Notes: generated from the sequence alone by a model not told the origin. Shown: positions 26,347 to 35,192, numbered from the stretch's first letter. The stretch: DNA of 64,000 nt from Clostridium sp. LS (GCF_002760435.1 NZ_AUUU01000041.1:62001-126000), one strand, 5' to 3'. Made by a program: numbers and translations.

Positions 26347-27516
26347 ATGAAAAAAAAGATTTCTTTGCTTTTGGCACTAGCTATTTCCACTTCATTAACG
26401 CTAGCAGGCTGTGCATCTAAATCAGCTTCAAAAGCAAACGTAGATAGCGATGTGATAAAAATTGGAGTTTTCGAACCGATGACAGGAGCTAATGCAGCCG
26501 GAGGACAACTAGAAGTTGAGGGGGTAAAGTTAGCAAATAAACTTTATCCAACAGTCAATGGTAAAAAGGTTGAATTAGTTTTTGCTGATAACAAGTCAGA
26601 TAAAGTTGAAGCAGCTAATGCAGCAGCTAACCTTGTTGATCAAGAACATGTAAATGCAATTATTGGAAGCTGGGGTAGCGGTAATTCTATGGCAGCTGGA
26701 GATGTTGTGCAAGAGGCTAAGGTTCCAGCAGTTGCAGCATCAGCAACAAATCCATTAGTTACTGCCGGTAATGACTATTACTTTAGGGTTTGCTTTATTG
26801 ACCCATTCCAAGGGACTGTTATGGCAAAATATGCTGCTAATAAGCTACAAGCTAAAAAGGTGGCTCTTCTTCAAGAAGTTTCAAGTGATTACTCAGTTGG
26901 TATTTGTAAATTCTTTAGTGATGAATTTGTTAAACTTACAGGTGACTCAAATGCCATTGTTGCAAAGGCTAGTTACAGCACAGGAGATCAGGATTTTACA
27001 GCTCAGCTTACCAATATAAAGAGTAGTAATCCAGATGTAATATTTGCGCCTGGTAATTTTACTGAAGGTGCTATGATAATTAAACAAGCTAGACAGCTTG
27101 GAATAACAACTCCTATAATTGGAGGAGATACATGGGAAACACCAGAATTCATAGATATAGGACAAGAATCTGTTGAAGGAACAGTATTTTCAACTTTCTT
27201 TGCAAGTGAAACGCCTATAACTTCTGAATCAAAAACTTTCTTAGATGCATATAGACAAGAATATAATAAGGAACCAGCAGCTGTTACAGCTTTATCTTAT
27301 GATGCTTACTTAGTAATTCTGGATGCAATTAAGAGAGCTAATTCTACAGATCCAGTAAAGATTAGAGATGAAATTGCGAAGACTAAAGATTTCCCTGGAG
27401 CAGCTGGAGTAATTACAATAGATGAAAACAATAATGCAGTAAAAGATGCAGTTTTAAAAGTAGTCAAAGATGGTAAATTTACTTATCTTGATACAATAAA
27501 ACCAGAAAATAATTAG
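26347..27516 (+). CDS. livJ: Branched-chain amino-acid ABC transporter substrate-binding lipoprotein
   Basis: A 389-residue extracellular binding lipoprotein. It has a lysine-rich signal peptide, then a lipobox LTLAGC and a type I periplasmic-binding-protein fold: IKIGVFEPMTGANAAGG, then VNAIIGSWGSGNSMAAGDVVQ, then IIGGDTWETPEF. It delivers leucine, isoleucine, valine or related amino acids to LivHM. The frame runs upstream to 26308, but ATG 26347 begins the signal peptide and follows a GGGGG site. It is the first gene of a five-gene operon. Confidence 0.92.
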   Translation: MKKKISLLLALAISTSLTLAGCASKSASKANVDSDVIKIGVFEPMTGANAAGGQLEVEGVKLANKLYPTVNGKKVELVFADNKSDKVEAANAAANLVDQEHVNAIIGSWGSGNSMAAGDVVQEAKVPAVAASATNPLVTAGNDYYFRVCFIDPFQGTVMAKYAANKLQAKKVALLQEVSSDYSVGICKFFSDEFVKLTGDSNAIVAKASYSTGDQDFTAQLTNIKSSNPDVIFAPGNFTEGAMIIKQARQLGITTPIIGGDTWETPEFIDIGQESVEGTVFSTFFASETPITSESKTFLDAYRQEYNKEPAAVTALSYDAYLVILDAIKRANSTDPVKIRDEIAKTKDFPGAAGVITIDENNNAVKDAVLKVVKDGKFTYLDTIKPENN

Positions 27517-27526
27517 GGGTGAAATT

Positions 27527-28420
27527 ATGACATTAAGTACATTCATGCAATACCTAACAAATGGAATTTCATTAGGAAGTTTATATGCCCTAATAGCTAT
27601 AGGGTATACTATGGTTTATGGAATATTAAAACTTATAAACTTTGCTCATGGAGATATATTTATGATGGCTGCTTACTTTGCGTTTTTTGGGGTAGCAACT
27701 TTCGGACTTCCTTGGTATTTTTCTTTTATAATAGCTATAGTTTTAACAGCAATTCTTGGAATGATAATTGAATTTGCTGCCTATAAGCCGCTTAGAAATG
27801 CACCAAAGATATCAATCTTAATTTCAGCTATCGGTGTATCCTTCTTGCTAGAAAATTTAGCAGTTGTTTTATTCGGAGGAATGCCAAAAGCATTTCCCAC
27901 TCCAAAGATATTTACAAATGTAGTTTTTATAGGTGGGGTATCAATTCAAAATATTACTTTTATAATTCCAGTTGTAACAGTAATTTTATTATTTGGATTA
28001 GTGCATTTAGTTAACAATACAAACGTTGGTATGGCAATGAGAGCAGTTTCCAAGGATGTTGAAACTGCAAAGCTAATGGGAATAAAAGTAAATAGAATAA
28101 TATCTATTACTTTTGCTATTGGATCAGCTTTAGCTGGAGTAGGTGCCATGATGTGGTCAACTAAGTATCCTCAAATTATCGGAACTATGGGAATAATTCC
28201 AGGACTTAAGTGTTTTATAGCAGCGGTTATAGGTGGTATAGGAGATATTAAGGGAGCAGTTATTGGAGGTTTTCTTCTTGGAATAAGTGAAATTATGATA
28301 GTTGGGTTCCTTCCGGGCTTAACTGGGTACAGAGATGCATTTGCTTTCATACTATTAATCGTAATATTGCTATTTAAGCCTACAGGAATAATGGGCAAAA
28401 ACTTAACAGAGAAGGTGTAA
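27527..28420 (+). CDS. livH: Branched-chain amino-acid ABC permease LivH
   Basis: A 297-residue permease with about eight membrane segments. The opening NGISLGSLYALIAIGYTMVYGILKLINFAHGDIFMM is the diagnostic LivH signature. The cytoplasmic coupling loop AMRAVSKDVETAKLMGIKVNRIIS contacts the ATPases. It starts at ATG 27527 after AGGGGTGA, ten bases behind livJ. It forms the channel together with LivM. Confidence 0.95.
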   Translation: MTLSTFMQYLTNGISLGSLYALIAIGYTMVYGILKLINFAHGDIFMMAAYFAFFGVATFGLPWYFSFIIAIVLTAILGMIIEFAAYKPLRNAPKISILISAIGVSFLLENLAVVLFGGMPKAFPTPKIFTNVVFIGGVSIQNITFIIPVVTVILLFGLVHLVNNTNVGMAMRAVSKDVETAKLMGIKVNRIISITFAIGSALAGVGAMMWSTKYPQIIGTMGIIPGLKCFIAAVIGGIGDIKGAVIGGFLLGISEIMIVGFLPGLTGYRDAFAFILLIVILLFKPTGIMGKNLTEKV

Positions 28421-28422
28421 AA

Positions 28423-29487
28423 ATGAACAATAAAAAAATGTATTTAAATATAGCTCTTATTGCAATTATATTTTTACTCTTATTTGTTGCAAATAGTAGC
28501 TTAGATTCATATGAAATTAAAATATTAAATTTATGTGCAATATATACAGTACTCGGACTAAGTATGAATTTGATAAATGGATTTACTGGTTTATTTTCTT
28601 TGGGACATGCTGGTTTTATTGCAGTAGGAGCATACACAACAGCGCTACTTACAATGTCAGAAAAAGTTAAAAATCAAAATTTCTTTATGGAACCGCTAGT
28701 AGCTCCGTTTAATCATATTTCAATACCATTCTTACCAGCATTAATTATTGCAGGGCTTGTGTCAGCTTTTATTGCATTCTTAATTGGTGCACCTGCATTA
28801 AGGCTTAAAGGAGACTATTTAGCAATAGCAACTCTTGGTTTTGCTGAAATAATAAGAATAGTAATTACAAATGCACAAAGCTTAACAAATGGTGCTTTAG
28901 GACTTCGTGGTATTCCTCATAGTACAAATTTATACTGGAGCTTTGGAATAGCAATTTTTACAATAATAATTCTTGTATCATTTATAAATAGCTCATATGG
29001 TAGAGCGTTAAAATCTATTAGGGAAGATGAAATTGCTGCCGAAAGTATGGGAATAAGCTTATTTAAGCATAAGGTAATAGCATTTACTATAGGAGCGTTC
29101 TTCGCAGGTGTAGGAGGAGGACTACTTGGAAATTCATTAGGTACAATAGCACCTAATACTTTCACATTTTCTCTAACTTTTAATGTACTTCTTATAATAG
29201 TTATTGGTGGAATGGGAAGTATTACTGGTACAGTAATATCAGCTTTTGCAGTTACGATACTTGGAGAAGTGCTAAGATTCTTAGATATGGCAAAAGAATT
29301 TGATCTTGGAATCTTAAAATTTACAGGTATACCAGGATTAAGAATGGTAGTTTTCTCAGTATTACTTATGATTATAGTATTATTCTTTAGACAAGGAATT
29401 ATGGGAACAAAGGAATTTTCGTGGAAATCACTATTTAAATACACTAGTACAAAAAATAAACCTCTAGAAAAAGGAGGGGATATGTAA
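28423..29487 (+). CDS. livM: Branched-chain amino-acid ABC permease LivM
   Basis: A 354-residue second permease subunit with about ten membrane segments. The family blocks LGLSMNLINGFTGLFSLGHAGFIAVGAY, the coupling loop KSIREDEIAAESMGISLFKHKV and GGMGSITGTVISA are present. It starts three bases after the livH stop, and its own stop overlaps the livG start (TAATG at 29485-29489), so translation is coupled through the operon. Confidence 0.95.
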   Translation: MNNKKMYLNIALIAIIFLLLFVANSSLDSYEIKILNLCAIYTVLGLSMNLINGFTGLFSLGHAGFIAVGAYTTALLTMSEKVKNQNFFMEPLVAPFNHISIPFLPALIIAGLVSAFIAFLIGAPALRLKGDYLAIATLGFAEIIRIVITNAQSLTNGALGLRGIPHSTNLYWSFGIAIFTIIILVSFINSSYGRALKSIREDEIAAESMGISLFKHKVIAFTIGAFFAGVGGGLLGNSLGTIAPNTFTFSLTFNVLLIIVIGGMGSITGTVISAFAVTILGEVLRFLDMAKEFDLGILKFTGIPGLRMVVFSVLLMIIVLFFRQGIMGTKEFSWKSLFKYTSTKNKPLEKGGDM

Positions 29488-30257
29488 TGGCATTGTTAAA
29501 TGTAAAAAATGCAACTATGCAATTTGGAGGGCTAACGGCTGTAAAAGATTTTAATCTTGAAATTAATGAGGGAGAAATAATCTCTTTAATTGGACCCAAT
29601 GGAGCAGGAAAGACTACAGCTTTTAATATGATAACTAATGTTTATACTCCTACAAAAGGTAAAGTTATTTTCAATGATATAGATATTACTGGTATGAGAC
29701 AGGATAAGATAACTCAAACTGGTATAGCAAGAACATTTCAAAATATACGACTTTTTAAAGATTTAAGTGTACTCGATAATGTATTAATTGCAAATCATGT
29801 TCATATTAAATCAAATTGTTTTGAAGCTATGTTAAAACTTCCGAGTTATAGAAGAGAAGAAAAAGAAATGATTGAAAAATCAATTTCTCTTTTAAAAGAA
29901 CTAGGACTCGAAGAATTAAAAGATGAAAAGGCTAGTTCTCTTCCGTATGGTAAACAAAGAAAGCTTGAAATAGCGAGAGCTCTTGCAACTAACCCTAAAC
30001 TTCTTCTTCTAGATGAACCAGCAGCAGGAATGAATCCTACTGAAACTGATGAGCTTACAGCCTTTGTTAAGGAAATTAAGGATAAGTTTAATTTATCTAT
30101 ATTTATGATAGAACACCACATGAATATGGTTATGAGTTTATCAGACAGAATACAGGTTTTTGAATATGGAATTACTATAGCTGAAGGCACGCCTTCCGAA
30201 ATACAAAATGATAAAAAAGTTATAGATGCATATTTGGGGGTATCTGAAGATGATTAA
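29487..30257 (+). CDS. livG: Branched-chain amino-acid ABC ATPase LivG
   Basis: A 256-residue ATPase. Walker A is GPNGAGKTT, the signature is LPYGKQRKLEIARAL (the LSGGQ-equivalent of LivG proteins), Walker B is LLLLDEPAAGMNP and the switch histidine lies in MIEHHMNMVM. It overlaps livM by one base and livF by eight bases. It energises transport with LivF. Confidence 0.95.
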   Translation: MALLNVKNATMQFGGLTAVKDFNLEINEGEIISLIGPNGAGKTTAFNMITNVYTPTKGKVIFNDIDITGMRQDKITQTGIARTFQNIRLFKDLSVLDNVLIANHVHIKSNCFEAMLKLPSYRREEKEMIEKSISLLKELGLEELKDEKASSLPYGKQRKLEIARALATNPKLLLLDEPAAGMNPTETDELTAFVKEIKDKFNLSIFMIEHHMNMVMSLSDRIQVFEYGITIAEGTPSEIQNDKKVIDAYLGVSEDD

Positions 30258-30963
30258 AATTGACAATTTAGTTGTATCATATGGCGGCATTGAAGCGTTA
30301 AAGGGCATAAACTTAGAAGTACCTGAGGGGAAGATTGTAACATTAGTTGGAGCTAATGGAGCTGGAAAAAGTACTACACTAAAATCTATAGTAGGCCTTG
30401 TTAAACCAAAAAGTGGTACTATTTATTTTGATGATAGCACTGACTTAACGAAGCTTAATACTGAGCTGATGGTCAAAAAAGGGATTGCTTTAGTTCCGGA
30501 AGGAAGAAAGGTTTTTGCAGATCTAACAGTTTTAGAAAATTTAAAGATTGGAGCTTATACGAGAACGGATAAAGCTGGTATAGCAGAAGATTTAGAAAAG
30601 GTATATTCACTTTTTCCAAGGCTAAAGGAAAGAACTTGGCAGGCAGCAGGTACACTTTCAGGTGGTGAGCAACAAATGCTTGCCATAGGAAGAGCTCTAA
30701 TGTCTAGACCAAAATTAATTATGATGGATGAGCCTTCGTTGGGTCTTGCTCCAATAATCGTTAAAGAATTATTTGGAATTATTAGGAGAATCAATGAAGA
30801 AGGAATGACAGTTCTTTTAATTGAACAAAATGCCAATGCAGCATTAAAAATAGCTGATATAGGTTATATTATGGAAACCGGAAGAATAACCTTAAGTGGT
30901 TCTGGGCAAGAATTGCTTAATAACGAAGAAATTAAAAAAGCATATCTTGGCGAAGCATTATAA
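30250..30963 (+). CDS. livF: Branched-chain amino-acid ABC ATPase LivF
   Basis: A 237-residue ATPase. Walker A is GANGAGKST, the signature LSGGEQQMLAIGRALM, Walker B LIMMDEPSLGLAP, followed by LLIEQNANAAL. The frame is open to 30226, but ATG 30250, inside the 3' end of livG, gives the normal MIKIDNLVVSYGG start. It is the last gene of the liv operon; a strong terminator begins eight bases downstream. Confidence 0.95.
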   Translation: MIKIDNLVVSYGGIEALKGINLEVPEGKIVTLVGANGAGKSTTLKSIVGLVKPKSGTIYFDDSTDLTKLNTELMVKKGIALVPEGRKVFADLTVLENLKIGAYTRTDKAGIAEDLEKVYSLFPRLKERTWQAAGTLSGGEQQMLAIGRALMSRPKLIMMDEPSLGLAPIIVKELFGIIRRINEEGMTVLLIEQNANAALKIADIGYIMETGRITLSGSGQELLNNEEIKKAYLGEAL

Positions 30964-30970
30964 TTTAGTT

Positions 30971-31017
30971 AAAGATGTAGTAAGATTAAAAATTAGAATT
31001 CTTACTACATCTTTTTA
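30971..31017 (+). terminator. Terminator of the liv operon
   Basis: AAAGATGTAGTAAG (30971-30984) pairs perfectly with CTTACTACATCTTT (31001-31014), followed by T residues. Confidence 0.88.
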
Positions 31018-31050
31018 TATTTATGCATTTAAATTTATTTATAAAAACTA

Positions 31051-31079
31051 TTTACAACGAAACAATGTTACGCTATTAT
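31051..31079 (+). promoter_or_regulatory. Promoter with an operator-like dyad in its spacer (bactofilin operon)
   Basis: TTTACA (31051-31056) and TATTAT (31074-31079) are spaced by 17 bases. The 15-base dyad CGAAACAATGTTACG (pattern CG-n-AACA-n-TGTT-n-CG) fills 31058-31072, that is, almost the whole spacer. A repressor or MerR-type regulator bound there would directly control the promoter. The operon encodes a MerR-like protein as its third gene, an obvious candidate (inference). Confidence 0.6.
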
Positions 31080-31120
31080 AATAATATAATCATGATTTAA
31101 AAAAATATTATGTATATGAG

Positions 31121-31135
31121 CGAAACAATGTTACG
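31121..31135 (+). promoter_or_regulatory. Second copy of the dyad upstream of the first bactofilin gene
   Basis: CGAAACAATGTTACG is repeated exactly, 63 bp (six helical turns) downstream of the copy in the promoter spacer. It ends a few bases before the GAGGAG ribosome site of the bactofilin gene. Same-face placement would allow cooperative binding or looping. Confidence 0.6.
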
Positions 31136-31152
31136 TTATGAGGAGAGTATGT

Positions 31153-31761
31153 ATGGATAATTTATATGATATCAATTTAGAAGGAATAGGAACGGTAAAT
31201 GGTGGTAATTACAAGAGTATTAAGATAACAGGGGTAGGAACAATTCTCAATAATATTACATGTGAACAATTTAATTCGGAAGGTGTTTGTAAAGTTAATG
31301 GAAGTATAGGTTGCAATAATATTTATGTAGAAGGTACATTTAATTCCTTGGGCAGCATTGAAGCTGGTGAAAAGGTAATTATAAACGGTATGGTAAAATC
31401 AGGAGAGAACATTCAGGGTAGAGAAATTAATATAAGTGGAAGAATTAATGTTAATGGATTATTATCTGGAGATAAAATTAAGATTATTTTAATAGGAAAA
31501 AATAGAGTTAAAGAAATAGGTGGAGAAGAAATAACTGTCTTGCAAGAAAAAAAGAGTTTTATTAATGGAACTATAATACCAAATAAGTTAATATGTGATT
31601 CCATCGAGGGAGATATAATTACACTAGAGAATACCGAATGTGAAATGGTGAGAGGCACAAATGTAAATATAAAAAGTGGATGTAAAATTAAAAAAATAGA
31701 ATATACAGGTGAAATTTTTATTGATCCAAAATCAAAAGTAGAGAACGTAGTTAAAATATAG
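31153..31761 (+). CDS. bacE: Bactofilin-family protein (BacE/YhbE-like)
   Basis: A 202-residue cytoskeletal protein made almost entirely of short beta-strand repeats rich in G, N, I and V (IKITGVGTILNN, INGMVKSGENIQ, INISGRINVNGLLSGDKI), the right-handed beta-helix pattern of polymer-forming bactofilins. It has no membrane segment. The frame starts at 31138, but ATG 31153, with GAGGAG eight bases upstream, is preferred. Order and content match the yhbE-yhbF-yhbD type cluster of Bacillus, where the bactofilins help to place flagellar basal bodies. The role here is inferred from that. Confidence 0.8.
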   Translation: MDNLYDINLEGIGTVNGGNYKSIKITGVGTILNNITCEQFNSEGVCKVNGSIGCNNIYVEGTFNSLGSIEAGEKVIINGMVKSGENIQGREINISGRINVNGLLSGDKIKIILIGKNRVKEIGGEEITVLQEKKSFINGTIIPNKLICDSIEGDIITLENTECEMVRGTNVNIKSGCKIKKIEYTGEIFIDPKSKVENVVKI

Positions 31762-31799
31762 AAGAAATTTATAATAAGTAATTTAAGGATGTGTAGAAG

Positions 31800-32504
31800 A
31801 TGGATAAGTTGAATTCGTTAAAAATAATAGGTAATGGTATGATAACCAATGGTGATTATGGAAAGATTTCTATAATTGGAGAGGCAATAGCATTAGAACA
31901 AATTAAATGTAATTATTTAAAGGTAGTTGGAAATTGTACATTAAAAGACGAAATGATTTCAGATAGGGTAAAGATCTTAGGAGAATTATTATGTGAAAAT
32001 TATGTAATAACTAATGATGAATTAGATATTTTGGGAAATCTAAGAGCTTTAAATAATTACAAAGTTAATAAGATAAAGGTTACAGGTGAGGCAAAGTTTG
32101 AGAAAAGCCTACTATTTGAAGAGGTAAATGTATTTGGGCAATTAGAGGTTTTTAAAGAATGTGAAGGAAATACATTTAATAGTAGGGGACAAGTAAAAAT
32201 AGATGGATTATTAACAGCTGAAAATATAATTATAAATCCCAATGGAATTAGTATAATTAATGAAATTGGTGGAAGCAAGATTATAATTAAAAAGAAAGGA
32301 ATATTCTCATTTGGTGAATCTAGAGTAATTTCAAATTTAATCGAAGGAGATTATATAGAATTGGAGAATACTGAGTGTAAAATTGTCCGTGGTCACGATA
32401 TAACTATAGCATCAAATTGTAAAATTGATAAAATTGAGTATACTGGATCATTGTCTATAAATAAAAGCAGCATAGTGGGTGAAGAAGTATGTTTGAAGAA
32501 CTAA
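31800..32504 (+). CDS. bacF: Bactofilin-family protein (BacF/YhbF-like)
   Basis: A 234-residue second bactofilin, similar in build to the one upstream. It shares the block SLIEGDYIELENTECKIVRGHDI, which corresponds to the SIEGDIITLENTECEMVRGTNV block of its neighbour, so the two are paralogues. The beta-strand repeats are SIIGEAIALEQIKCN and KVTGEAKFEKSLLFEEVNVFG. It starts at ATG 31800 after AAGGATG. Its 3' end overlaps the DUF4004 gene by 16 bases. Confidence 0.8.
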   Translation: MDKLNSLKIIGNGMITNGDYGKISIIGEAIALEQIKCNYLKVVGNCTLKDEMISDRVKILGELLCENYVITNDELDILGNLRALNNYKVNKIKVTGEAKFEKSLLFEEVNVFGQLEVFKECEGNTFNSRGQVKIDGLLTAENIIINPNGISIINEIGGSKIIIKKKGIFSFGESRVISNLIEGDYIELENTECKIVRGHDITIASNCKIDKIEYTGSLSINKSSIVGEEVCLKN

Positions 32505-33121
32505 TATCAAAAAAAGAACTTTTAGAAGAACTACAAATTTCTTATGGACAATTATATAGATGGAAAAGAAAAAAGCTTATACCAGAAGAGTGGTTCATAA
32601 AAAAGAGTGTATCAACAGGACAAGAAACATATTTCCCTCGGGACAAAATAATCATAAGGATAAAAAAGATTTTAGAACTAAAAGATGACATATCTTTGGA
32701 TGACCTTGCTGACCAATTTACCTATAATGTGAAAAATATTAATTTAAAAAAATCATATTTAGTAAAAAATAATATTATTCCAACAAATATTATGGATAGA
32801 TTTGAAGAAATTATTAAAATTGAAAATGAGATATATAATGAAAGTAAATTATTTACGATATTTATTTATGAAAAACTAATTGGGCTTGGATTTCTTGGTT
32901 TAGAAGAAATTAGTGAAATAACAATTTCTATATATAAAAATTATTCAAAGTTAAATAGCGAAAAAAATACTATTGTTGTAAAAAGAAAGCTTGGGGTATG
33001 TTTCTATTATGTATCATGCAGTGAAAATGAAATAACAATTGACGAAAATTCTATTGAAATTGTTAGGATTAGTACAAGAGATATTCTACAAAAGATACAA
33101 GAATTAAAAATTGTGATATAA
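32489..33121 (+). CDS. DUF4004 (YhbD-like) MerR-type DNA-binding protein
   Basis: A 210-residue protein with an N-terminal MerR-like winged helix (ISKKELLEELQISYGQLYRWKRKKLIPEEWFIKKS, about residues 6-40), a PRDKIIIRIKKI wing, and a helical C-terminal region of unknown ligand. YhbD-type proteins co-occur with bactofilins. Its start codon overlaps the preceding bactofilin gene, so expression is coupled. It is the likely regulator of its own operon through the duplicated dyad at 31058 and 31121 (inference). Confidence 0.78.
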   Translation: MFEELISKKELLEELQISYGQLYRWKRKKLIPEEWFIKKSVSTGQETYFPRDKIIIRIKKILELKDDISLDDLADQFTYNVKNINLKKSYLVKNNIIPTNIMDRFEEIIKIENEIYNESKLFTIFIYEKLIGLGFLGLEEISEITISIYKNYSKLNSEKNTIVVKRKLGVCFYYVSCSENEITIDENSIEIVRISTRDILQKIQELKIVI

Positions 33122-33144
33122 AAATTTTTTCATTGAATTTATGG

Positions 33145-33180
33145 CTACATTATTTTAAATAAAAATAATGTAGTTTTTTT
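33145..33180 (+). terminator. Terminator of the bactofilin operon
   Basis: CTACATTATTTT (33145-33156) pairs with AAAATAATGTAG (33162-33173), followed by a run of T. It lies 24 bp after the DUF4004 gene. Confidence 0.85.
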
Positions 33181-33624
33181 GTCGTAAATAAAAATTGATA
33201 GATCATTGGATAAAAGTGATTATAAGGTTATAATATTACGTAGAAAAAGTTATGCTGAGAACAGAAATATTGTTTATTTTGAAATAATCTAACTACTAAA
33301 TATGTTTTAAAATAAAAATTTATTAAACTAGATTTAATGAAATATGGAATATACAATGCTATGGCTAAATTTGATTTAATATGATAGCAAAAGTTTACTA
33401 ATAGATTAATCTAAATAAGCTACATTATTTGATTTTGTGTATAGACTTTATAGTATTAAATGACTATTTATGCGATTAAATGTAATAAAAAATTTAATTA
33501 AATTAATAAGTAATTTAAAAGTAATATTTTTCGTATACACATTTGCTCGAAAATAATATACAATAATAGTAAGTAATATAATTAACATATTAAATTTCAG
33601 AATTTCCTACATTGGAGGATTGAC
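33181..33624. other. A/T-rich intergenic stretch without a recognised gene
   Basis: No open frame with a ribosome site, no stable hairpin and no repeat was seen in these 444 bases. It presumably holds the promoter of the ferritin-like gene at 33625, whose ribosome site is TTGGAGGATTG. Confidence 0.5.
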
Positions 33625-34107
33625 ATGAATTATACAATTTCTGATTTAATACAAAAACTAATAGATATAGAAAAAGATATACTAAGTATATTAAAAAGGA
33701 TTGAACATTTACCACAAAATAAACTTAAAGTAGTTGGTATAATTGCTAGAGCTATTGAAAAGCAGGAACAAAAGCATATTCAATATTATGAGCAAATTAA
33801 AAATAATTTATGCGGAGAATTAAACGAAACAATCGATTTCTTTTTTTATGATAAAGTCGCTAAGCTTTTATATGAATTTAGATCACATATTCAAGAATAT
33901 CCCCAAATAAATAATGCTCAAGATTTAATTAAGTATGCAGTAGGGCTTAAAAAAGATAATATTGGACTCCTTCTAGATATTCAAGGGCGATTATTGGGGA
34001 AAGCAGATGATGTAAATAATAATGTATATAAAGTTATTGAGCAAATTATAAAGGAAGAAGAAAAACAAGAAAAGATGTTTGAACAATTAATAATATCGAA
34101 AAAATGA
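33625..34107 (+). CDS. Small four-helix protein, possibly ferritin-like
   Basis: A 160-residue, almost entirely helical protein I do not recognise with certainty. Helices one and two contain IEKDILSILKRI and EKQEQKHIQYYEQI; the EQKH is a ferritin-type ExxH metal motif. The last helix has EEEKQEKMFEQL, where a second ExxH would be expected but glutamine replaces histidine. A degenerate ferritin/rubrerythrin-like fold is therefore possible, with at most a partial metal site. It lies upstream of the HEPN-MNT pair, separated by 146 bp of A/T-rich sequence, so it is probably not part of that module. Confidence 0.45.
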   Translation: MNYTISDLIQKLIDIEKDILSILKRIEHLPQNKLKVVGIIARAIEKQEQKHIQYYEQIKNNLCGELNETIDFFFYDKVAKLLYEFRSHIQEYPQINNAQDLIKYAVGLKKDNIGLLLDIQGRLLGKADDVNNNVYKVIEQIIKEEEKQEKMFEQLIISKK

Positions 34108-34253
34108 TTTGGATTTTAAAATTACATAATATGTAATATATTTTTGAATTAATTTGTTAATGAGTAGTTTAAAAGAATTAATGATTAATATGATATATTA
34201 TTTTTAATTATAAATAATATAATTTTTACATAATATATTAAGTGGGTGAGCAT

Positions 34254-34673
34254 ATGGAAAAACTTTATTGTAAAGAGGAGATTATTTCCCTTTTAAAATC
34301 TAAAGAGGCAGTAAGCATTTTTAATAAATATGATATTAAAAATACGATTATTTTTGGTAGTATAAATAGTGATGAATTTAGTGAAGAGTCAGATGTGGAT
34401 ATGGCAATAATAGGGAGTAATAAAATAAAATTAGAATGTATACTTGAACTAGAGAAGTATTTAGCAAGCCTTCTAAATAGAGAGATAGATGTAATTGATT
34501 TGAGAAGTGATAATTTGGATTTATTCATGAAAATAGGAATACTGAATAACGGAAAGGTAATATTCACTTGTGACAACAACTCTAGTTTGGAGGAGTTTGG
34601 AGAAAAACTCGATAGAATATATAAGGAAAATGAAAATTTTATATATTTTAGGAAAAAGGATGTGCTATCATGA
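34254..34673 (+). CDS. mntA: MntA-type minimal nucleotidyltransferase antitoxin
   Basis: A 139-residue minimal nucleotidyltransferase. The catalytic signature GSX10DXD is intact: G35-S36 and D47-x-D49 in FGSINSDEFSEESDVD. A third acidic residue is likely in EIDVIDLR. In type VII toxin-antitoxin systems this protein AMPylates a tyrosine of the HEPN ribonuclease and so silences it. The frame opens at GTG 34242, but ATG 34254 has GGGTGAG upstream. The stop codon overlaps the HEPN start (ATGA, 34670-34673), the usual coupling in these pairs. Confidence 0.88.
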   Translation: MEKLYCKEEIISLLKSKEAVSIFNKYDIKNTIIFGSINSDEFSEESDVDMAIIGSNKIKLECILELEKYLASLLNREIDVIDLRSDNLDLFMKIGILNNGKVIFTCDNNSSLEEFGEKLDRIYKENENFIYFRKKDVLS

Positions 34674-35119
34674 ATCAAGAAAGACTTATTAAAATAATAC
34701 AAGATTTACAAGAATGTACTTCTGATATAGAGGAATGTGTTGATATATTAAGTGATGAAAAGAATAGTAATATTATGCTTAAACTTGCTAAATCAAGTTT
34801 AAGACAACTTTTTGTGAGTTTTCATACGATACTTGAAGAGTTTTGTTCTATAACGTTAAAAGAGATAAAAAAATATAAAATAGGTATTTCACTATATGAT
34901 AGTTTAGTAATATTAAAAGAAAGCGAAGTTATTGATGGAAATCTGTTTTCTTTTTTAGAAAAATCCAGGTTACTTAGAAATAGAATATCTCATAGATACA
35001 AAGAACCTAACCATGAAGAACTATTTGAACATATAGTTGAACATAAAGAGGATTTTCAAAAAATAATTTTAATTGCAAAGAAATACTTAGATGATAGGGA
35101 GTTGTCAAAAAAATCTTAA
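34670..35119 (+). CDS. hepT: HepT-type HEPN ribonuclease toxin
   Basis: A 149-residue helical protein of the HEPN (DUF86-like) group. The catalytic RX4HXY motif is complete: R103, H108 and Y110 in RNRISHRY. The tyrosine is the residue AMPylated by MntA in studied systems. Such HEPN toxins act as RNases (for example on tRNA ends) when released. It overlaps mntA by four bases. A hairpin at 35193 follows. This is seen directly as an intact pair; target and trigger are unknown. Confidence 0.88.
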   Translation: MNQERLIKIIQDLQECTSDIEECVDILSDEKNSNIMLKLAKSSLRQLFVSFHTILEEFCSITLKEIKKYKIGISLYDSLVILKESEVIDGNLFSFLEKSRLLRNRISHRYKEPNHEELFEHIVEHKEDFQKIILIAKKYLDDRELSKKS

Positions 35120-35192
35120 GTGAATCGTGAATCTCTTTTATACCTAGTTGTAATTCCAGGAAAACTAAGTTTTTATAAAAAAGGCTAATTTT

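Noticed and set aside
28917..29444. 175-codon minus-strand open frame inside livM
   Set aside because: It lies fully inside a clear LivM gene and has the proline/isoleucine-rich composition of an antisense shadow.
34265..34702. 145-codon open frame on the minus strand opposite mntA
   Set aside because: It is antisense to the well-supported nucleotidyltransferase gene, is rich in S/F/I/L as expected from A/T-rich complement, and has no ribosome site.
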